Positions 30,263-38,917 of a stretch of 64,000 nucleotides of DNA are shown in pieces. Every line of letters begins with the position of its first letter. The stretch's first letter is position 1. Made by a program: the position numbers and the translations under genes. The stretch comes from Arthrobacter methylotrophus. GTDB lineage: Bacteria; Actinomycetota; Actinomycetes; Actinomycetales; Micrococcaceae. The notes below the pieces were generated by a model. That model saw only the letters and a program-made list of their open reading frames with translations. It did no database searches and was not told where the DNA came from. The DNA is taken from positions 4,402,001 through 4,466,000 of the forward strand of contig NZ_BAABED010000001.1 of NCBI RefSeq assembly GCF_039539965.1, read 5' to 3'.

Positions 30263-31615
30263 ATGAGCATGCTCGGAACCAAATGGAAGCTGCACGGAAA
30301 CGGCAAAACAATCCGGCCGGGACACGTGGTGGCACCCGAGGAGCGGCTTGCATGGCCGCTGACTATCGGCATTGGCATGCAGCACGTCGTCGCGATGTTC
30401 GGCGCTACCTTCCTGGTACCCATCATCACGGGCATGCCACCGGCCACCACGCTGCTCTTCTCCGGCATCGGCACCCTCTTGTTCCTAGTCATCACGAAGG
30501 GCCGCGTACCCAGCTACCTTGGCTCGAGCTTTGCTTTCATCGCCCCCATCCTGGCGTCCCAACAGCAGTTCGGCGTTCCCGGTGCGCTCGGCGGAGTGGT
30601 GCTTGCCGGCGTCGTACTGGCGCTTGTCGGCGCAGTGGTGCAAAAGTTCGGTGCTGAGTGGATCAACCGGACAATGCCGCCTATCGTCACGGGCGCAATT
30701 GTCGCCCTGATCGGACTGAACTTGGCGCCCGCCGCGAAAGCGAACTTCGACAAAGCCCCGGTCACCGCCCTCGCCACGCTCGTGACGATCATCTTGGTGA
30801 GCGTCCTGTTCCGCGGTATTCTGGGCCGCCTGAGTATCCTGGCGGGTGTAGTGGTGGGCTACTTCACCGCCATGGCGCGCGGCGAAGTGGACTACTCCAA
30901 GATGGACGCGGCCTCGTGGATCGGACTGCCGCATTTCCAGACGCCCGAATTCCACCTCGGCGTCGTGGGCTTGTTCGTGCCGGTTGTCTTGGTGCTTGTG
31001 GCTGAGAACGTAGGGCATGTGAAGTCCGTCGCCGCGATGACGGGACGCAACCTCGACGACGTCTCCGGGCGTGCTTTGATGGCCGACGGCGTCGCAACGG
31101 TCCTCGCCGGGTTCGGCGGCGGCTCCGGCACCACAACGTATGCCGAGAATATCGGCGTCATGGCAGCCACGAAGGTCTACTCGACGGCGGCTTACTGGGT
31201 TGCCGGGATCTTCGCCATCCTGCTGAGCTTCTCGCCCAAGTTCGGCGAACTGATCGCCACAGTACCCGCTGGCGTCCTGGGCGGCGCCGCGACCATGCTC
31301 TACGGAATGATCGGCGTCCTGGGCGTGAAGATCTGGGTGCAGAACAAGGTCAACTTCTCCAACCCGATCAACCTGACCACGGCCGCGGTTGCTTTGATTA
31401 TCGGGATCGCGGATTACACCTGGACCATCGGCGAATTGAAGTTCACTGGCATCGCGTTGGGTTCGGCCGCTGCTTTGGTGGTCTACCACGGCATGAAGGG
31501 CCTGGCCCGTTGGCGTGGGACCGTCGCCGAGCCGGAGACGGAGACGGCGGGGCTGCCGCCGGCTGTGAAATCGGCGATGAATTCCGCGGCTAAGAGGAGC
31601 GGGAAGAAGCCGTAA
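30263..31615 (+). CDS. Uracil/xanthine permease family (NCS2)
   Basis: A 450-residue nucleobase-cation symporter with 12-14 transmembrane helices. AENVGHVKSVAAMTGRN and GSGTTTYAENIGVMA are the NCS2 signature regions, closest to the uracil branch (UraA/RutG). It imports uracil or a related base. ATG 30263 has GGGAAGG 9 bases upstream. A strong hairpin follows. Confidence 0.9.
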   Translation: MSMLGTKWKLHGNGKTIRPGHVVAPEERLAWPLTIGIGMQHVVAMFGATFLVPIITGMPPATTLLFSGIGTLLFLVITKGRVPSYLGSSFAFIAPILASQQQFGVPGALGGVVLAGVVLALVGAVVQKFGAEWINRTMPPIVTGAIVALIGLNLAPAAKANFDKAPVTALATLVTIILVSVLFRGILGRLSILAGVVVGYFTAMARGEVDYSKMDAASWIGLPHFQTPEFHLGVVGLFVPVVLVLVAENVGHVKSVAAMTGRNLDDVSGRALMADGVATVLAGFGGGSGTTTYAENIGVMAATKVYSTAAYWVAGIFAILLSFSPKFGELIATVPAGVLGGAATMLYGMIGVLGVKIWVQNKVNFSNPINLTTAAVALIIGIADYTWTIGELKFTGIALGSAAALVVYHGMKGLARWRGTVAEPETETAGLPPAVKSAMNSAAKRSGKKP

Positions 31616-31638
31616 GGGCCCGTCCCAGGGCAATTCAT

Positions 31639-31675
31639 GTGCTCGGCGGGGAGGGTTGCCCTCCCCGCCGAGCAC
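31639..31675. terminator. 17-bp bidirectional hairpin
   Basis: Arms 31639-31655 and 31659-31675 pair perfectly around TTG. It lies between the convergent permease and YqeY genes, so it can terminate both. Confidence 0.8.
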
Positions 31676-31681
31676 CATTAG

Positions 31682-32146
31682 CTATGACAGGCGCTTGCGG
31701 ACAATCTCACTGACCGCCTTGCCGTCGAAGCGGCCAGCGACCTTTTCGTTGACCGGTTTCATGACATACCCCATGTGCAGAAGGGTCAACTCCACGCCGT
31801 CGGCCTTCCGGGAGGCTATGACCTCGTCAACAATGGACTCGACTTCTTCGAGGGTTAGCGGTTCTGGCAGGTAGGCCTCGAGTACCTCGGCATCCGCGAT
31901 CTCCGTAGCGGCACGCTCGGACTCTCCGGCCTCCTCGTAAAGACGAGCGACCTCGTGGTACTGGGAAGCCTCCTGCTGCAACATCGCCGTAATGTGGGCG
32001 TCGTCCAGATGGATGGGCGTCTTCCCGGCCTTCTCACGGGTGTCAATCTCGCTGAGGACGTTGCGCGTGGCGTTCAGCGCGATGCGGTTACCGTCCTTCA
32101 TATGGCTGACGACGTCTGCGTGCAGGCGCTCTTTCAAGGTGGTCAT
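31682..32146 (-). CDS. GatB/YqeY domain protein
   Basis: A 154-residue, mostly helical protein matching the YqeY family, which resembles the tRNA-binding tail of GatB. LKERLHADVVSHMKDGNRIALNATRNVLSEI at the start and AYLPEPLTLEEVESIVDEVI near residue 90 are typical. A role in tRNA-linked metabolism is suspected from the fold only. ATG 32146 has GAGGAG 6 bases upstream. Confidence 0.88.
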   Translation of the reverse strand: MTTLKERLHADVVSHMKDGNRIALNATRNVLSEIDTREKAGKTPIHLDDAHITAMLQQEASQYHEVARLYEEAGESERAATEIADAEVLEAYLPEPLTLEEVESIVDEVIASRKADGVELTLLHMGYVMKPVNEKVAGRFDGKAVSEIVRKRLS

Positions 32147-32327
32147 GGTGTGCTCCTCGATTCGAATTGCCGTGCTGGCCGGCTGCCAGCCCGGCAGGCG
32201 GTGACGGCGTCCCGGCGGGGTCGTCGCATCGTAGGCGCATGGCAGAAGTTCAAGCCATACTTGTACCTTCATTATCTGCCCTGCGACGACGCCTGGCCCC
32301 ATTGAGCATGCCCCCTCTTGGCACTCA

Positions 32328-32358
32328 GGAATGGACATATTGGCACTATGTCCATTCC
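32328..32358. promoter_or_regulatory. 11-bp inverted repeat upstream of yqeY
   Basis: GGAATGGACAT (32328-32338) and ATGTCCATTCC (32348-32358) form a perfect inverted repeat around a 9-base centre. TTGGCACT occurs at 32318-32325 and again in the centre at 32340-32347. It lies about 180 bases before yqeY and behind the glycerate kinase stop, so it may be an operator or a transcript-end structure. Confidence 0.4.
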
Positions 32359-32362
32359 TCGT

Positions 32363-32392
32363 GTCCACCGGAGGGCATGTCCCTTGGTGGAC
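32363..32392 (-). terminator. Imperfect hairpin after glycerate kinase
   Basis: GTCCACC (32363-32369) pairs with GGTGGAC (32386-32392), and inner GGG pairs with CCC. It starts 5 bases after the glycerate kinase stop on the minus strand. Confidence 0.5.
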
Positions 32393-32397
32393 GGTGG

Positions 32398-33540
32398 CTA
32401 GACCCCTTCGAGTACCTGGCTCGTGGCCCACGCCAGGTACTTGGCGGCGTTCGCTACGGCGTCGTCGGCGTCGGGCACTCCGTTCTTGCGCTGCGCAACA
32501 TCGAGCAACTGTGCCGCGGCAACCACCCCGTGCCCGGCCAGTTCCTCGGGCGTTACAACGATCCTGCCTGCCACCACAATCACAGGGATGCCATGCCCAT
32601 GCGCTGAATCGGCCAAGGCGATGGGTGCCTTGCCGGTCAGCGACTGCGAGTCCATGGAACCTTCGCCGGTGATCACCAAATCCGCGCTGGCAAGCTGCTC
32701 AGGAAGTCCCGTGAGTCCCGCCACGAGTGCGAACCCGCCTTCCAGCGTCGCCTGGGTGAAGGCCAGGAACGACGCCGGGAATCCGCCAGCCGCGCCGGCA
32801 CCGGGCACGTTGACGTCCTGACCGCCAGCTTCCCTGAGCAGGGAAGCCCAGTTGCGCAGGCCGGCGTCGAGCAACTCCACAGCCTCCTCATCCGCGCCCT
32901 TCTGCGGGCCGAAAACATGCGCGGCGCCGCCGTCGCCAAAAAGCGGATTCTGGACGTCGACGGCGATCCGGAACCTCACCACGGTCAGGCGCGGATCCAG
33001 CCCGGAAAGGTCGAGGGACACGACGTCGGCGAGCGAGCCTCCGCCGAGCGGAACCACGTTCCCGGCCGCGTCCAGGGGCTTGAGCCCGAGCGCGCGCAAG
33101 GCCCCGCTGCCGCCGTCGGACATGGCGGAACCGCCCACACCGAGCACAATCTCGTTGGTTCCGGCGTCGAGAGCTGCGGCGATGAGCTGGCCGCAACCGT
33201 AGCTGTGGGCGCGCAAAGCGTTCTCCGGCGTCGGCTCCATGTGCGCCAGTCCGGACGCTTGCGCTGTTTCGATCACCGCGGTCGCTCCGCCGAAGGCATT
33301 TTTCCGGATAGCCCATGCGGCACCCACAGGTTTGAGAATGGGGCCCACGACGGCGGTGATCCGCTCCTCGTAGCCTGCCGCCACGGCCGCTTCCAATGTT
33401 CCTTCTCCGCCGTCGGCAATGGGGAATTGCGTCACCACGGCATCCGGATAGACACGCAATACGCCGTCGGCCATGGCCGATGCAGCCTCGGCAGCGGTGA
33501 GGGAGCCTTTGAACTTGTCCGGGGCTATCAGGATGCGCAT
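32398..33540 (-). CDS. Glycerate 2-kinase (GarK/GlxK family)
   Basis: A 380-residue kinase that phosphorylates glycerate at the 2-position, feeding glycolysis from glyoxylate or glycerate. RILIAPDKFKGSLTA begins the protein; ADGGEGTLEA, GVGGSAMSDGGSGAL and VITGEGSMDSQSLTGKAP are family signatures. It stands alone, divergent from the YciI/ECF pair. Confidence 0.92.
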   Translation of the reverse strand: MRILIAPDKFKGSLTAAEAASAMADGVLRVYPDAVVTQFPIADGGEGTLEAAVAAGYEERITAVVGPILKPVGAAWAIRKNAFGGATAVIETAQASGLAHMEPTPENALRAHSYGCGQLIAAALDAGTNEIVLGVGGSAMSDGGSGALRALGLKPLDAAGNVVPLGGGSLADVVSLDLSGLDPRLTVVRFRIAVDVQNPLFGDGGAAHVFGPQKGADEEAVELLDAGLRNWASLLREAGGQDVNVPGAGAAGGFPASFLAFTQATLEGGFALVAGLTGLPEQLASADLVITGEGSMDSQSLTGKAPIALADSAHGHGIPVIVVAGRIVVTPEELAGHGVVAAAQLLDVAQRKNGVPDADDAVANAAKYLAWATSQVLEGV

Positions 33541-33590
33541 GCTTCCATCCTGCCAGCGGGCTAGGCTTTTCGCAGATCCGTGGGTAGGGA

Positions 33591-33619
33591 TGTCGAAAAC
33601 AGCTCACGCCGTTCGTATA
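33591..33619 (+). promoter_or_regulatory. ECF42-like promoter
   Basis: TGTCGA (33591-33596), 17 bases, then CGTATA (33614-33619) lies 52 bases before the YciI-like gene. From memory, ECF42 sigma factors recognise a TGTCGA -35 element and a CG-starting -10, so this would be the autoregulated promoter of the yciI-ECF pair. Confidence 0.5.
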
Positions 33620-33671
33620 GAGGATGAGACGCGGGCAGGGTGCCGGCGCCACACCCCAAGGAGGAACAGTC

Positions 33672-34022
33672 ATGTCACGCTATCTGCTCAGCATTTACCA
33701 GCCCGACGGCCCCATTCCGGAACCCGAGCTCCTTAACAAGATCATGGCCGATCTCGACGTCCTGAACCAGGAAATGCGCGACGCCGGGGCTTGGGTTTTC
33801 ACGGGTGGGCTGCACCCCGCCAGCACCTCCACAGTGGTGCGGATGAAGGACGGTGAAGCGCTCATCATGGATGGCCCCTTCGCGGAGGCCAAGGAGCATG
33901 TGGGTGGACTGTGGATCATCGAAGCCCCGGATCTAGACGGGGCACTGGAGTGGGGACGCAAGGCCGCCCAAGCTACCACTTTGCCTATCGAGGTCCGGCC
34001 GTTCGCGGGATATCGGGAATAG
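33672..34022 (+). CDS. YciI/DGPF-domain protein, ECF42 partner
   Basis: A 116-residue ferredoxin-like-fold protein of the DGPF family (YciI superfamily). The name motif DGPF appears in [16 protein letters not shown] (about 69-84). DGPF genes are the known genomic partners of ECF42 sigma factors; the function is unproven. ATG 33672 has AAGGAGG 8 bases upstream. It precedes the sigma gene by 7 bases. Confidence 0.88.
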   Translation: MSRYLLSIYQPDGPIPEPELLNKIMADLDVLNQEMRDAGAWVFTGGLHPASTSTVVRMKDGEALIMDGPFAEAKEHVGGLWIIEAPDLDGALEWGRKAAQATTLPIEVRPFAGYRE

Positions 34023-34029
34023 TTTCCCT

Positions 34030-35307
34030 ATGATCCATATTTCGGAGATCGCACAAATATTCCGCGAAGAGTATGGACGCTCCGTGGCTATCCTGGTCCG
34101 TGTTTTGGGCAGCATCGACGCGGCCGAAGACGCGGTCCAGGATGCCTTCACCGAGGCGGTGGCCCGTTGGCCAGCCGCCGGGCTCCCGCCTAGTCCGGCC
34201 GGCTGGATCATCACCACGGCCCGCAACCGTTCCATCGATCGGTTACGCCGAGAGGCTACCGGGAGGGAAAAGATCGCCCAGGCCGCCCTGCTGCACGGCG
34301 GGCTGCACGGTGACGAAGCCGAAGGAATCGAGGTCGATTCAGTGGATGACAACCAACTCGGGCTGATCTTCACATGTTGCCACCCCGCCCTCAACCGGGC
34401 CGCGCAGGTCGCCCTGACGCTCAAACTCCTGGGCGGGCTCACCACCGGCGAAATTGCCCACGCATTCCTGGTGCCCGAGCCCACCATGGCCCAGCGCCTG
34501 GTACGAGCTAAAGGCAAGATCCGCGACGCCCATATCCCCTATCGTGTGCCAACGGGAGCTGAACTGCCCGAACGGCTGAAATCGGTACTGGCCGTGATCT
34601 ACCTGGTCTTCAACGAGGGCTATGCGGCGAGCTCGGGCGCCGGGTTGGTTCGCGAAGACCTCTGCCGCGAGGCCATACGTCTAGGCAGGCTCATCATGGA
34701 ACTCATGCCCGATGAGCCCGAAGCCAAAGGGCTCCTGGCCCTCATGCTTCTGCTTGATGCCCGCCGCGCCGCCCGGACAAGTCCCGAGGGCGGCCTGGTG
34801 CGGCTTGCGGACCAGGACCGCAGCCTCTGGGATACCGGCTTGATTGCCGAAGGGCAACGCTTGGTACGGGAATGCTTGAAGCTGAATCAGCCGGGGCCGT
34901 ACCAACTCCAAGCTGCCATCAACGCGGTGCACAGCGATGCCGCATACCCGGCGAACACCGATTGGCGACAAATCCTGGCGCTCTATGGGCAACTCATTGC
35001 CATGGAGCCGACGCCGGTAGTCGCCTTGAACCGGGCAGTCGCCCTCGCGGAGGTGGAAGGACCCGCTGCGGGCCTGGCCGCCGTCGACCTTCTTGAACTG
35101 GGCAATTACTACTTGTTCCACGCCGTGCGGGCTGAGCTGCTCCGGCGCCTCAGCCGCGACGACGAAGCTGTCGCCGCATACCGTGCCGCGCAGGAACGCA
35201 CCAAGAACGGCGCGGAATGGGACTTCCTGGAAGCGCGAGCCCAGGCGCTCACCACCATTGCCCCCGGCCCTGCAGCACCGACTTCAGACGATCCGCACGG
35301 TCGGTGA
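34030..35307 (+). CDS. ECF sigma factor, ECF42 type with C-terminal TPR-like domain
   Basis: A 425-residue sigma factor. Region 2 is near residues 10-75 ([37 protein letters not shown]), and region 4 near 110-175 ([32 protein letters not shown]). The long C-terminal extension from about 190 is helical, with a TPR-like pattern ([23 protein letters not shown]), and in ECF42 is thought to replace an anti-sigma factor. Its last 59 bases overlap the convergent phosphodiesterase gene. Confidence 0.9.
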   Translation: MIHISEIAQIFREEYGRSVAILVRVLGSIDAAEDAVQDAFTEAVARWPAAGLPPSPAGWIITTARNRSIDRLRREATGREKIAQAALLHGGLHGDEAEGIEVDSVDDNQLGLIFTCCHPALNRAAQVALTLKLLGGLTTGEIAHAFLVPEPTMAQRLVRAKGKIRDAHIPYRVPTGAELPERLKSVLAVIYLVFNEGYAASSGAGLVREDLCREAIRLGRLIMELMPDEPEAKGLLALMLLLDARRAARTSPEGGLVRLADQDRSLWDTGLIAEGQRLVRECLKLNQPGPYQLQAAINAVHSDAAYPANTDWRQILALYGQLIAMEPTPVVALNRAVALAEVEGPAAGLAAVDLLELGNYYLFHAVRAELLRRLSRDDEAVAAYRAAQERTKNGAEWDFLEARAQALTTIAPGPAAPTSDDPHGR

Positions 35308-36034
35308 CCAAGCCGTCCACGCCCATATCCAACAACCTGGCCATCTCTGCGGCTTCGTTGACCGTCCAGACGTGGACCTGCAGTCCAAGCCGGTGCGCCC
35401 GTCGTACGAAACCGGGCGTCACTACCGTCAAGGGTCCGTAGCGGACCGGCACTTGGAGGGCGTCGACGTCGTGCAGGATCTTCCGCAGCCAACGTGCCGG
35501 AAGAAGCGGTCCCAGCAAGGCGAAGGCGGCGTTGCAGACAATCCCCGCCGAAGAAGCCGTTCGACGGCGGAGCAGGCGTAGGACCGCTCGACGCCGGCGG
35601 TCGGAGAAGCTCGCGATCAACACGCGATCATGCGCATCGAGCCGTTCAATGACCTCGGCGAGGGCTTTGACGGTGTGCCAATCCTTGACGTCGATGTTCA
35701 GCCGTGCCAAGGGGAAGTCGGCCAGGGTGCCTGCCAGGAGCGCAATCCCTTCGCGGCCGCCGATGTGCGCCTTGGCAACCTCGGCGGCGGCGAGCTTGGA
35801 GATCTGGCCTTGGCTGTCCGTGACGCGGTCCAGGGTCTCGTCATGGAAGAGGAGCACCACGCCGTCGGCCGTGGTGCGTGCGTCAGTTTCAACATGCGTG
35901 AAGCCAAGCTCAAGCGCGGCGGTGAACGCCGAGGCCGAGTTCTCGAGCCCTTCCGGCGAAAATCCGCGGTGCGCGAAGGCAAGCGGTGCCGTTTGCCCGT
36001 CCGGGCGGCTGAAGAAGGGCAGATTTGGGCTCAC
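35249..36034 (-). CDS. Glycerophosphodiester phosphodiesterase family protein
   Basis: A 261-residue GDPD TIM-barrel enzyme that splits glycerophosphodiesters into glycerol 3-phosphate and an alcohol. [14 protein letters not shown] near residue 16 has the catalytic His-Arg and Glu, [21 protein letters not shown] the second set, and HVWTVN the end of the barrel. No signal peptide is seen. GTG 36034 lies 6 bases after TACGCT with no Shine-Dalgarno. It overlaps the sigma gene by 59 bases at its 3' end. Confidence 0.9.
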   Translation of the reverse strand: MSPNLPFFSRPDGQTAPLAFAHRGFSPEGLENSASAFTAALELGFTHVETDARTTADGVVLLFHDETLDRVTDSQGQISKLAAAEVAKAHIGGREGIALLAGTLADFPLARLNIDVKDWHTVKALAEVIERLDAHDRVLIASFSDRRRRAVLRLLRRRTASSAGIVCNAAFALLGPLLPARWLRKILHDVDALQVPVRYGPLTVVTPGFVRRAHRLGLQVHVWTVNEAAEMARLLDMGVDGLVTDRADRLKSVLQGRGQWW

Positions 36035-36040
36035 ATCGGT

Positions 36041-36046
36041 AGCGTA
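36041..36046 (-). promoter_or_regulatory. Probable -10 box, leaderless GDPD gene
   Basis: TACGCT on the minus strand ends 6 bases before the GTG at 36034. No ribosome site is present. Confidence 0.5.
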
Positions 36047-36090
36047 GCCCGGGGACCCCTGGCGAGTTAGCCGCGAGGCCCGCGACCCCC

Positions 36091-36342
36091 TCAGGATTCC
36101 TGCGGGACGATCTCCACGCCGTCGCCGCAGTGCACCAGCGTGCGGCCGCGGCCGCCGTCGAGGTTCACCCAAACCACGCTGTGGTCACCCGACACGGCGT
36201 CCACCTGGCCAGGGTTCTCAAACCCCGGCGCGAGCTTGACCTTCACGCGGTCTCCGCGGCGCAACTGCTTCCAATGTTCAGCCGGCACTGCGCGGAGAAC
36301 TGGCGCCTCGGGCCACCCCGTCGTCTTCCTCTTTGCCATCAT
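36091..36342 (-). CDS. Small basic SH3/KOW-like hypothetical protein
   Basis: An 83-residue protein of unknown function. The core (HWKQLRRGDRVKVKLAPGFENPGQVDAVSGD) has the beta-strand spacing of small KOW or SH3-like folds, which often bind RNA, DNA or proteins. The start is ATG 36342 or the next codon ATG 36339, with an AGGGGAC upstream. It stands alone ahead of the GDPD gene. Confidence 0.55.
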   Translation of the reverse strand: MMAKRKTTGWPEAPVLRAVPAEHWKQLRRGDRVKVKLAPGFENPGQVDAVSGDHSVVWVNLDGGRGRTLVHCGDGVEIVPQES

Positions 36343-36433
36343 GTCCCCTGTGATAAGTATCGAATGATGGCAAGAGCCTATGGGGAGTAGTTGAACGGCA
36401 GTTGGACTGAAGCTGTGTAAAGGGTAAGCGGAC

Positions 36434-36497
36434 CCAACTAACTCGCATTAGATGTCGCTTTGAGCCCTGATAACGACAACAAGTGCGAGTTAGTTGG
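36434..36497. repeat. Palindromic repeat element, copy A
   Basis: Outer arms 36434-36447 (CCAACTAACTCGCA) and 36484-36497 pair perfectly over 14 bases; the interior contains GATGTCG and CGACAAC, which pair partly. It ends 10 bases from the stop of the HAD gene at 36508. The same arms recur at 41002-41060 and 49291-49356. Confidence 0.85.
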
Positions 36498-36507
36498 ACT
36501 CAGGACG

Positions 36508-37317
36508 CTAGACGCGCAGGGAAGCGAGCTTCGCCTCGAGGATCTGGGCCACACCGTCATCGTTGAAGTGCGGGGCTTGCTGTCCTGCCGCACTGATGGC
36601 TTCGGGGTGGCCGCTGGCCATCGCGTAACCGTCGCCTGCCCAGCGGAGCATCTCGACATCGTTGGGCATGTCCCCGAAGGCCACCACATCCGCGGCGACA
36701 ATGCCCCGGGATGCCGCATATTCAGCCAACGTCACGGCCTTGTTGACACCGGGGGCGGACATTTCCAGGAGTGCCGTCCGTGGCGCTGAGTGGGTAGTCT
36801 CCACGAGATGCGCGACGGCGGGCTGCACCTCCGCCAGGAAGGCATCCGGCGTTCCGCTCCGGGTCACCGCAAGGAACTTGACGACGGCGTCTTCCGCGGT
36901 GAGCGTTTCGTCCAGCCGGGCCGGCGTGAACTCTGCCAGGAGCTCACTGGTCTCGTTCTCGATGAACCCTGGTTCGAGGTGGAATCCGGCAAGGGTTTCG
37001 GCCCCGAAAAGTGCGTCTGGACGGAGCCGCTTGATGATCCGGCGGGCCTCCAGCACTGACTCGATACTCAAGGCGTTGGAGGACATCAGTTTGTCGGCTT
37101 CAAGATCCCACACCACGGCTCCATTGGAACAGATGACGATACCGGTGTGGCCGATCTGCTCGCGGAGAGGGTGGAGCCAGCGTGGCGGCCGCCCGGTCAC
37201 GAACACCACCTCGATGCCGGCGTCGCGGCACGCATGGAATGCGCTGATGGTGCGGCTGCTGATCCTGCCGTCATGGCCAAGGATGGTGCCGTCAATGTCA
37301 CTTGCTACGAGCCGCAT
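36508..37317 (-). CDS. HAD-IIB (Cof-type) hydrolase
   Basis: A 269-residue phosphatase. Motif I is SDIDGTI at residues 6-12, motif II VTGRPPRW, and motif IV FGDMPNDVEMLRWAG; a C2 cap lies between. The substrate, possibly a sugar phosphate, is not readable. ATG 37317 lies 6 bases after TAGACT without a Shine-Dalgarno. The palindromic repeat copy A sits directly downstream. Confidence 0.87.
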   Translation of the reverse strand: MRLVASDIDGTILGHDGRISSRTISAFHACRDAGIEVVFVTGRPPRWLHPLREQIGHTGIVICSNGAVVWDLEADKLMSSNALSIESVLEARRIIKRLRPDALFGAETLAGFHLEPGFIENETSELLAEFTPARLDETLTAEDAVVKFLAVTRSGTPDAFLAEVQPAVAHLVETTHSAPRTALLEMSAPGVNKAVTLAEYAASRGIVAADVVAFGDMPNDVEMLRWAGDGYAMASGHPEAISAAGQQAPHFNDDGVAQILEAKLASLRV

Positions 37318-37323
37318 TATGTC

Positions 37324-37329
37324 AGTCTA
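37324..37329 (-). promoter_or_regulatory. Probable -10 box, leaderless HAD gene
   Basis: TAGACT on the minus strand ends 6 bases before the ATG at 37317, with no ribosome site between. Confidence 0.5.
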
Positions 37330-37361
37330 CGTGGGGCGCCCGCCGTCGAACCCGCCAAGGG

Positions 37362-37886
37362 CTAGTGCCGCTCAAATTGGCCCGTGATGACGGCCCGGCC
37401 CAAGGTGTGCGAAGCCAACTTATGGACGAGTGCTTCCGTGGAGGCCCCGGCGTCGGGACCCAACTCTGCGACATCGACGGCGTGGACGGCCACGATGTAC
37501 CGGTGCGGGCCGTGCCCGGGCGGAGGCGCGGCACCCAGATAACCGGGGAACCCGGCGTCGTTCTTCAGCTGGAATGCACCTGCCGGCAAGCGCGAACCAC
37601 CTACGGCCCCGGCGCCGGCCGGCAAGGAGCTCACACTGGCTGGCACGTTGACCACAGCCCAATGCCAGTAACCACCAGCTCTGGGCGCATCGGGATCAAA
37701 GACGGTGACAACGTAGCCCTTGGTGCCATCCGGGGCGCCGCTCCAGTTCAACTGCGGGGATTCATCCTTTCCGCCGGCCACCCCGAAGCGTTTGCTGGTC
37801 TGGGCGCTGCGCAGTGCCTCACCGTCCCGGAACGACTCGCTGCTCACATCAAAGGACGGGACGTCTGGAAGATCGGCGTAGCTCAT
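37362..37886 (-). CDS. YbhB/YbcL family (Raf-kinase-inhibitor-like) protein
   Basis: A 174-residue phosphatidylethanolamine-binding-protein fold. The ligand-pocket motif is FDPDAPRAGGYWHWAVVNVP (about 64-83), followed by GPHRYIVAVHAVD. The bacterial role is unknown. Its start overlaps the PfkB kinase stop in an ATGA. Confidence 0.9.
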   Translation of the reverse strand: MSYADLPDVPSFDVSSESFRDGEALRSAQTSKRFGVAGGKDESPQLNWSGAPDGTKGYVVTVFDPDAPRAGGYWHWAVVNVPASVSSLPAGAGAVGGSRLPAGAFQLKNDAGFPGYLGAAPPPGHGPHRYIVAVHAVDVAELGPDAGASTEALVHKLASHTLGRAVITGQFERH

Positions 37887-38851
37887 GGCTGCCTTTCGAT
37901 GCTTGACTCGGTCTCGGACGGCTGAAGGGCGTTGAGTTCGGCGCGCGTGGGCGGGTTCGCGCCTGGTCGGGACACCGTGATAGCTGCGGCGCGCGCTGCG
38001 TGGTTGAGGATCTCTTCAAGTACTTCGACGGGCAGGGCGTGGAGCTCTTCCCGGTTTTGTGCCCCTGCCAGTTCGTGGTCGACGATCCCGGAGAGCAGTG
38101 CGGCCATGAAGGAATCCCCCGCGCCCACCGTATCCGCCACGTCTACCTTGGAGGCGTCCACTTGAGCCTCACCCGCGGCGGTGACGCCCCACGGACCAGC
38201 TGCTCCCCGTGTGACGACGACGATGGCCGGACCAGCGCTCCCGCCCAAGCGCAGCCAGTGCCGGGCCGATTCCAAGGCGTCAACGCCCGGATAGAGCCAT
38301 TCGAGGTCTTCGTCGGATGCCTTGACCACATCGGCAAGCGCAACGAAGCGCTCCACCTGGGCGCGCGCATAGTCCCGATCCTTGATGATGCTGGGACGGC
38401 AGTTCGGGTCGAAGCTAATGGTCGCGTTCGGGTGGGCATGCTCGACGGCGGCAAGGACTTCAGCGGCGCCCGGCTCCAACATCGTGGCGATGGAGCCGGT
38501 GTGCAGGAGCGATGTCCCCTGGAGCATGAAGGGCAGTCGCGCGGCGAGTCCGGGAAGCTCCCATATGAGGTCGAAGGTGTAGCTGGCCGCGCCGTCGTCG
38601 TCGATCAGGGCCGTGGCCACACTGGTGGGACTCTCGTCCGGCGGGAGGGGGACCATAACGGAACTGGACCGCAGGTGGGCCGCAATCGAGTCTCCGTAGG
38701 CGTCCTTGCCGAAGCGCCCGACGAACTGCACTGCGTGGTCCAGCCGGGCCAATCCGACGGCAACATTGAGGGGACTGCCGCCCACGTGGGCAGCAACTCC
38801 CGAGGAGCGCTGAACGACATCAACCAGCGCTTCACCTATGACTGTCAGCAT
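37883..38851 (-). CDS. PfkB-family sugar kinase (fructokinase-like)
   Basis: A 322-residue ribokinase-family kinase. LTVIGEALVDVV opens the protein, GGSPLNVAVGLARL is the sugar-binding region, and DTVGAGDSFMAALLSG near residue 245 holds the catalytic Asp and anion hole. Fructose is the likeliest substrate, but others are possible. ATG 38851 gives the usual N-terminus; 21 more in-frame codons upstream have no family match. It is coupled to the YbhB gene. Confidence 0.88.
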   Translation of the reverse strand: MLTVIGEALVDVVQRSSGVAAHVGGSPLNVAVGLARLDHAVQFVGRFGKDAYGDSIAAHLRSSSVMVPLPPDESPTSVATALIDDDGAASYTFDLIWELPGLAARLPFMLQGTSLLHTGSIATMLEPGAAEVLAAVEHAHPNATISFDPNCRPSIIKDRDYARAQVERFVALADVVKASDEDLEWLYPGVDALESARHWLRLGGSAGPAIVVVTRGAAGPWGVTAAGEAQVDASKVDVADTVGAGDSFMAALLSGIVDHELAGAQNREELHALPVEVLEEILNHAARAAAITVSRPGANPPTRAELNALQPSETESSIERQP

Positions 38852-38917
38852 GGGACAACTCTGCCACGCGGAGGCAGTGTGCGTCTCGCGATAGCAGCTG
38901 GTTTGTCTCAGCAAGCC

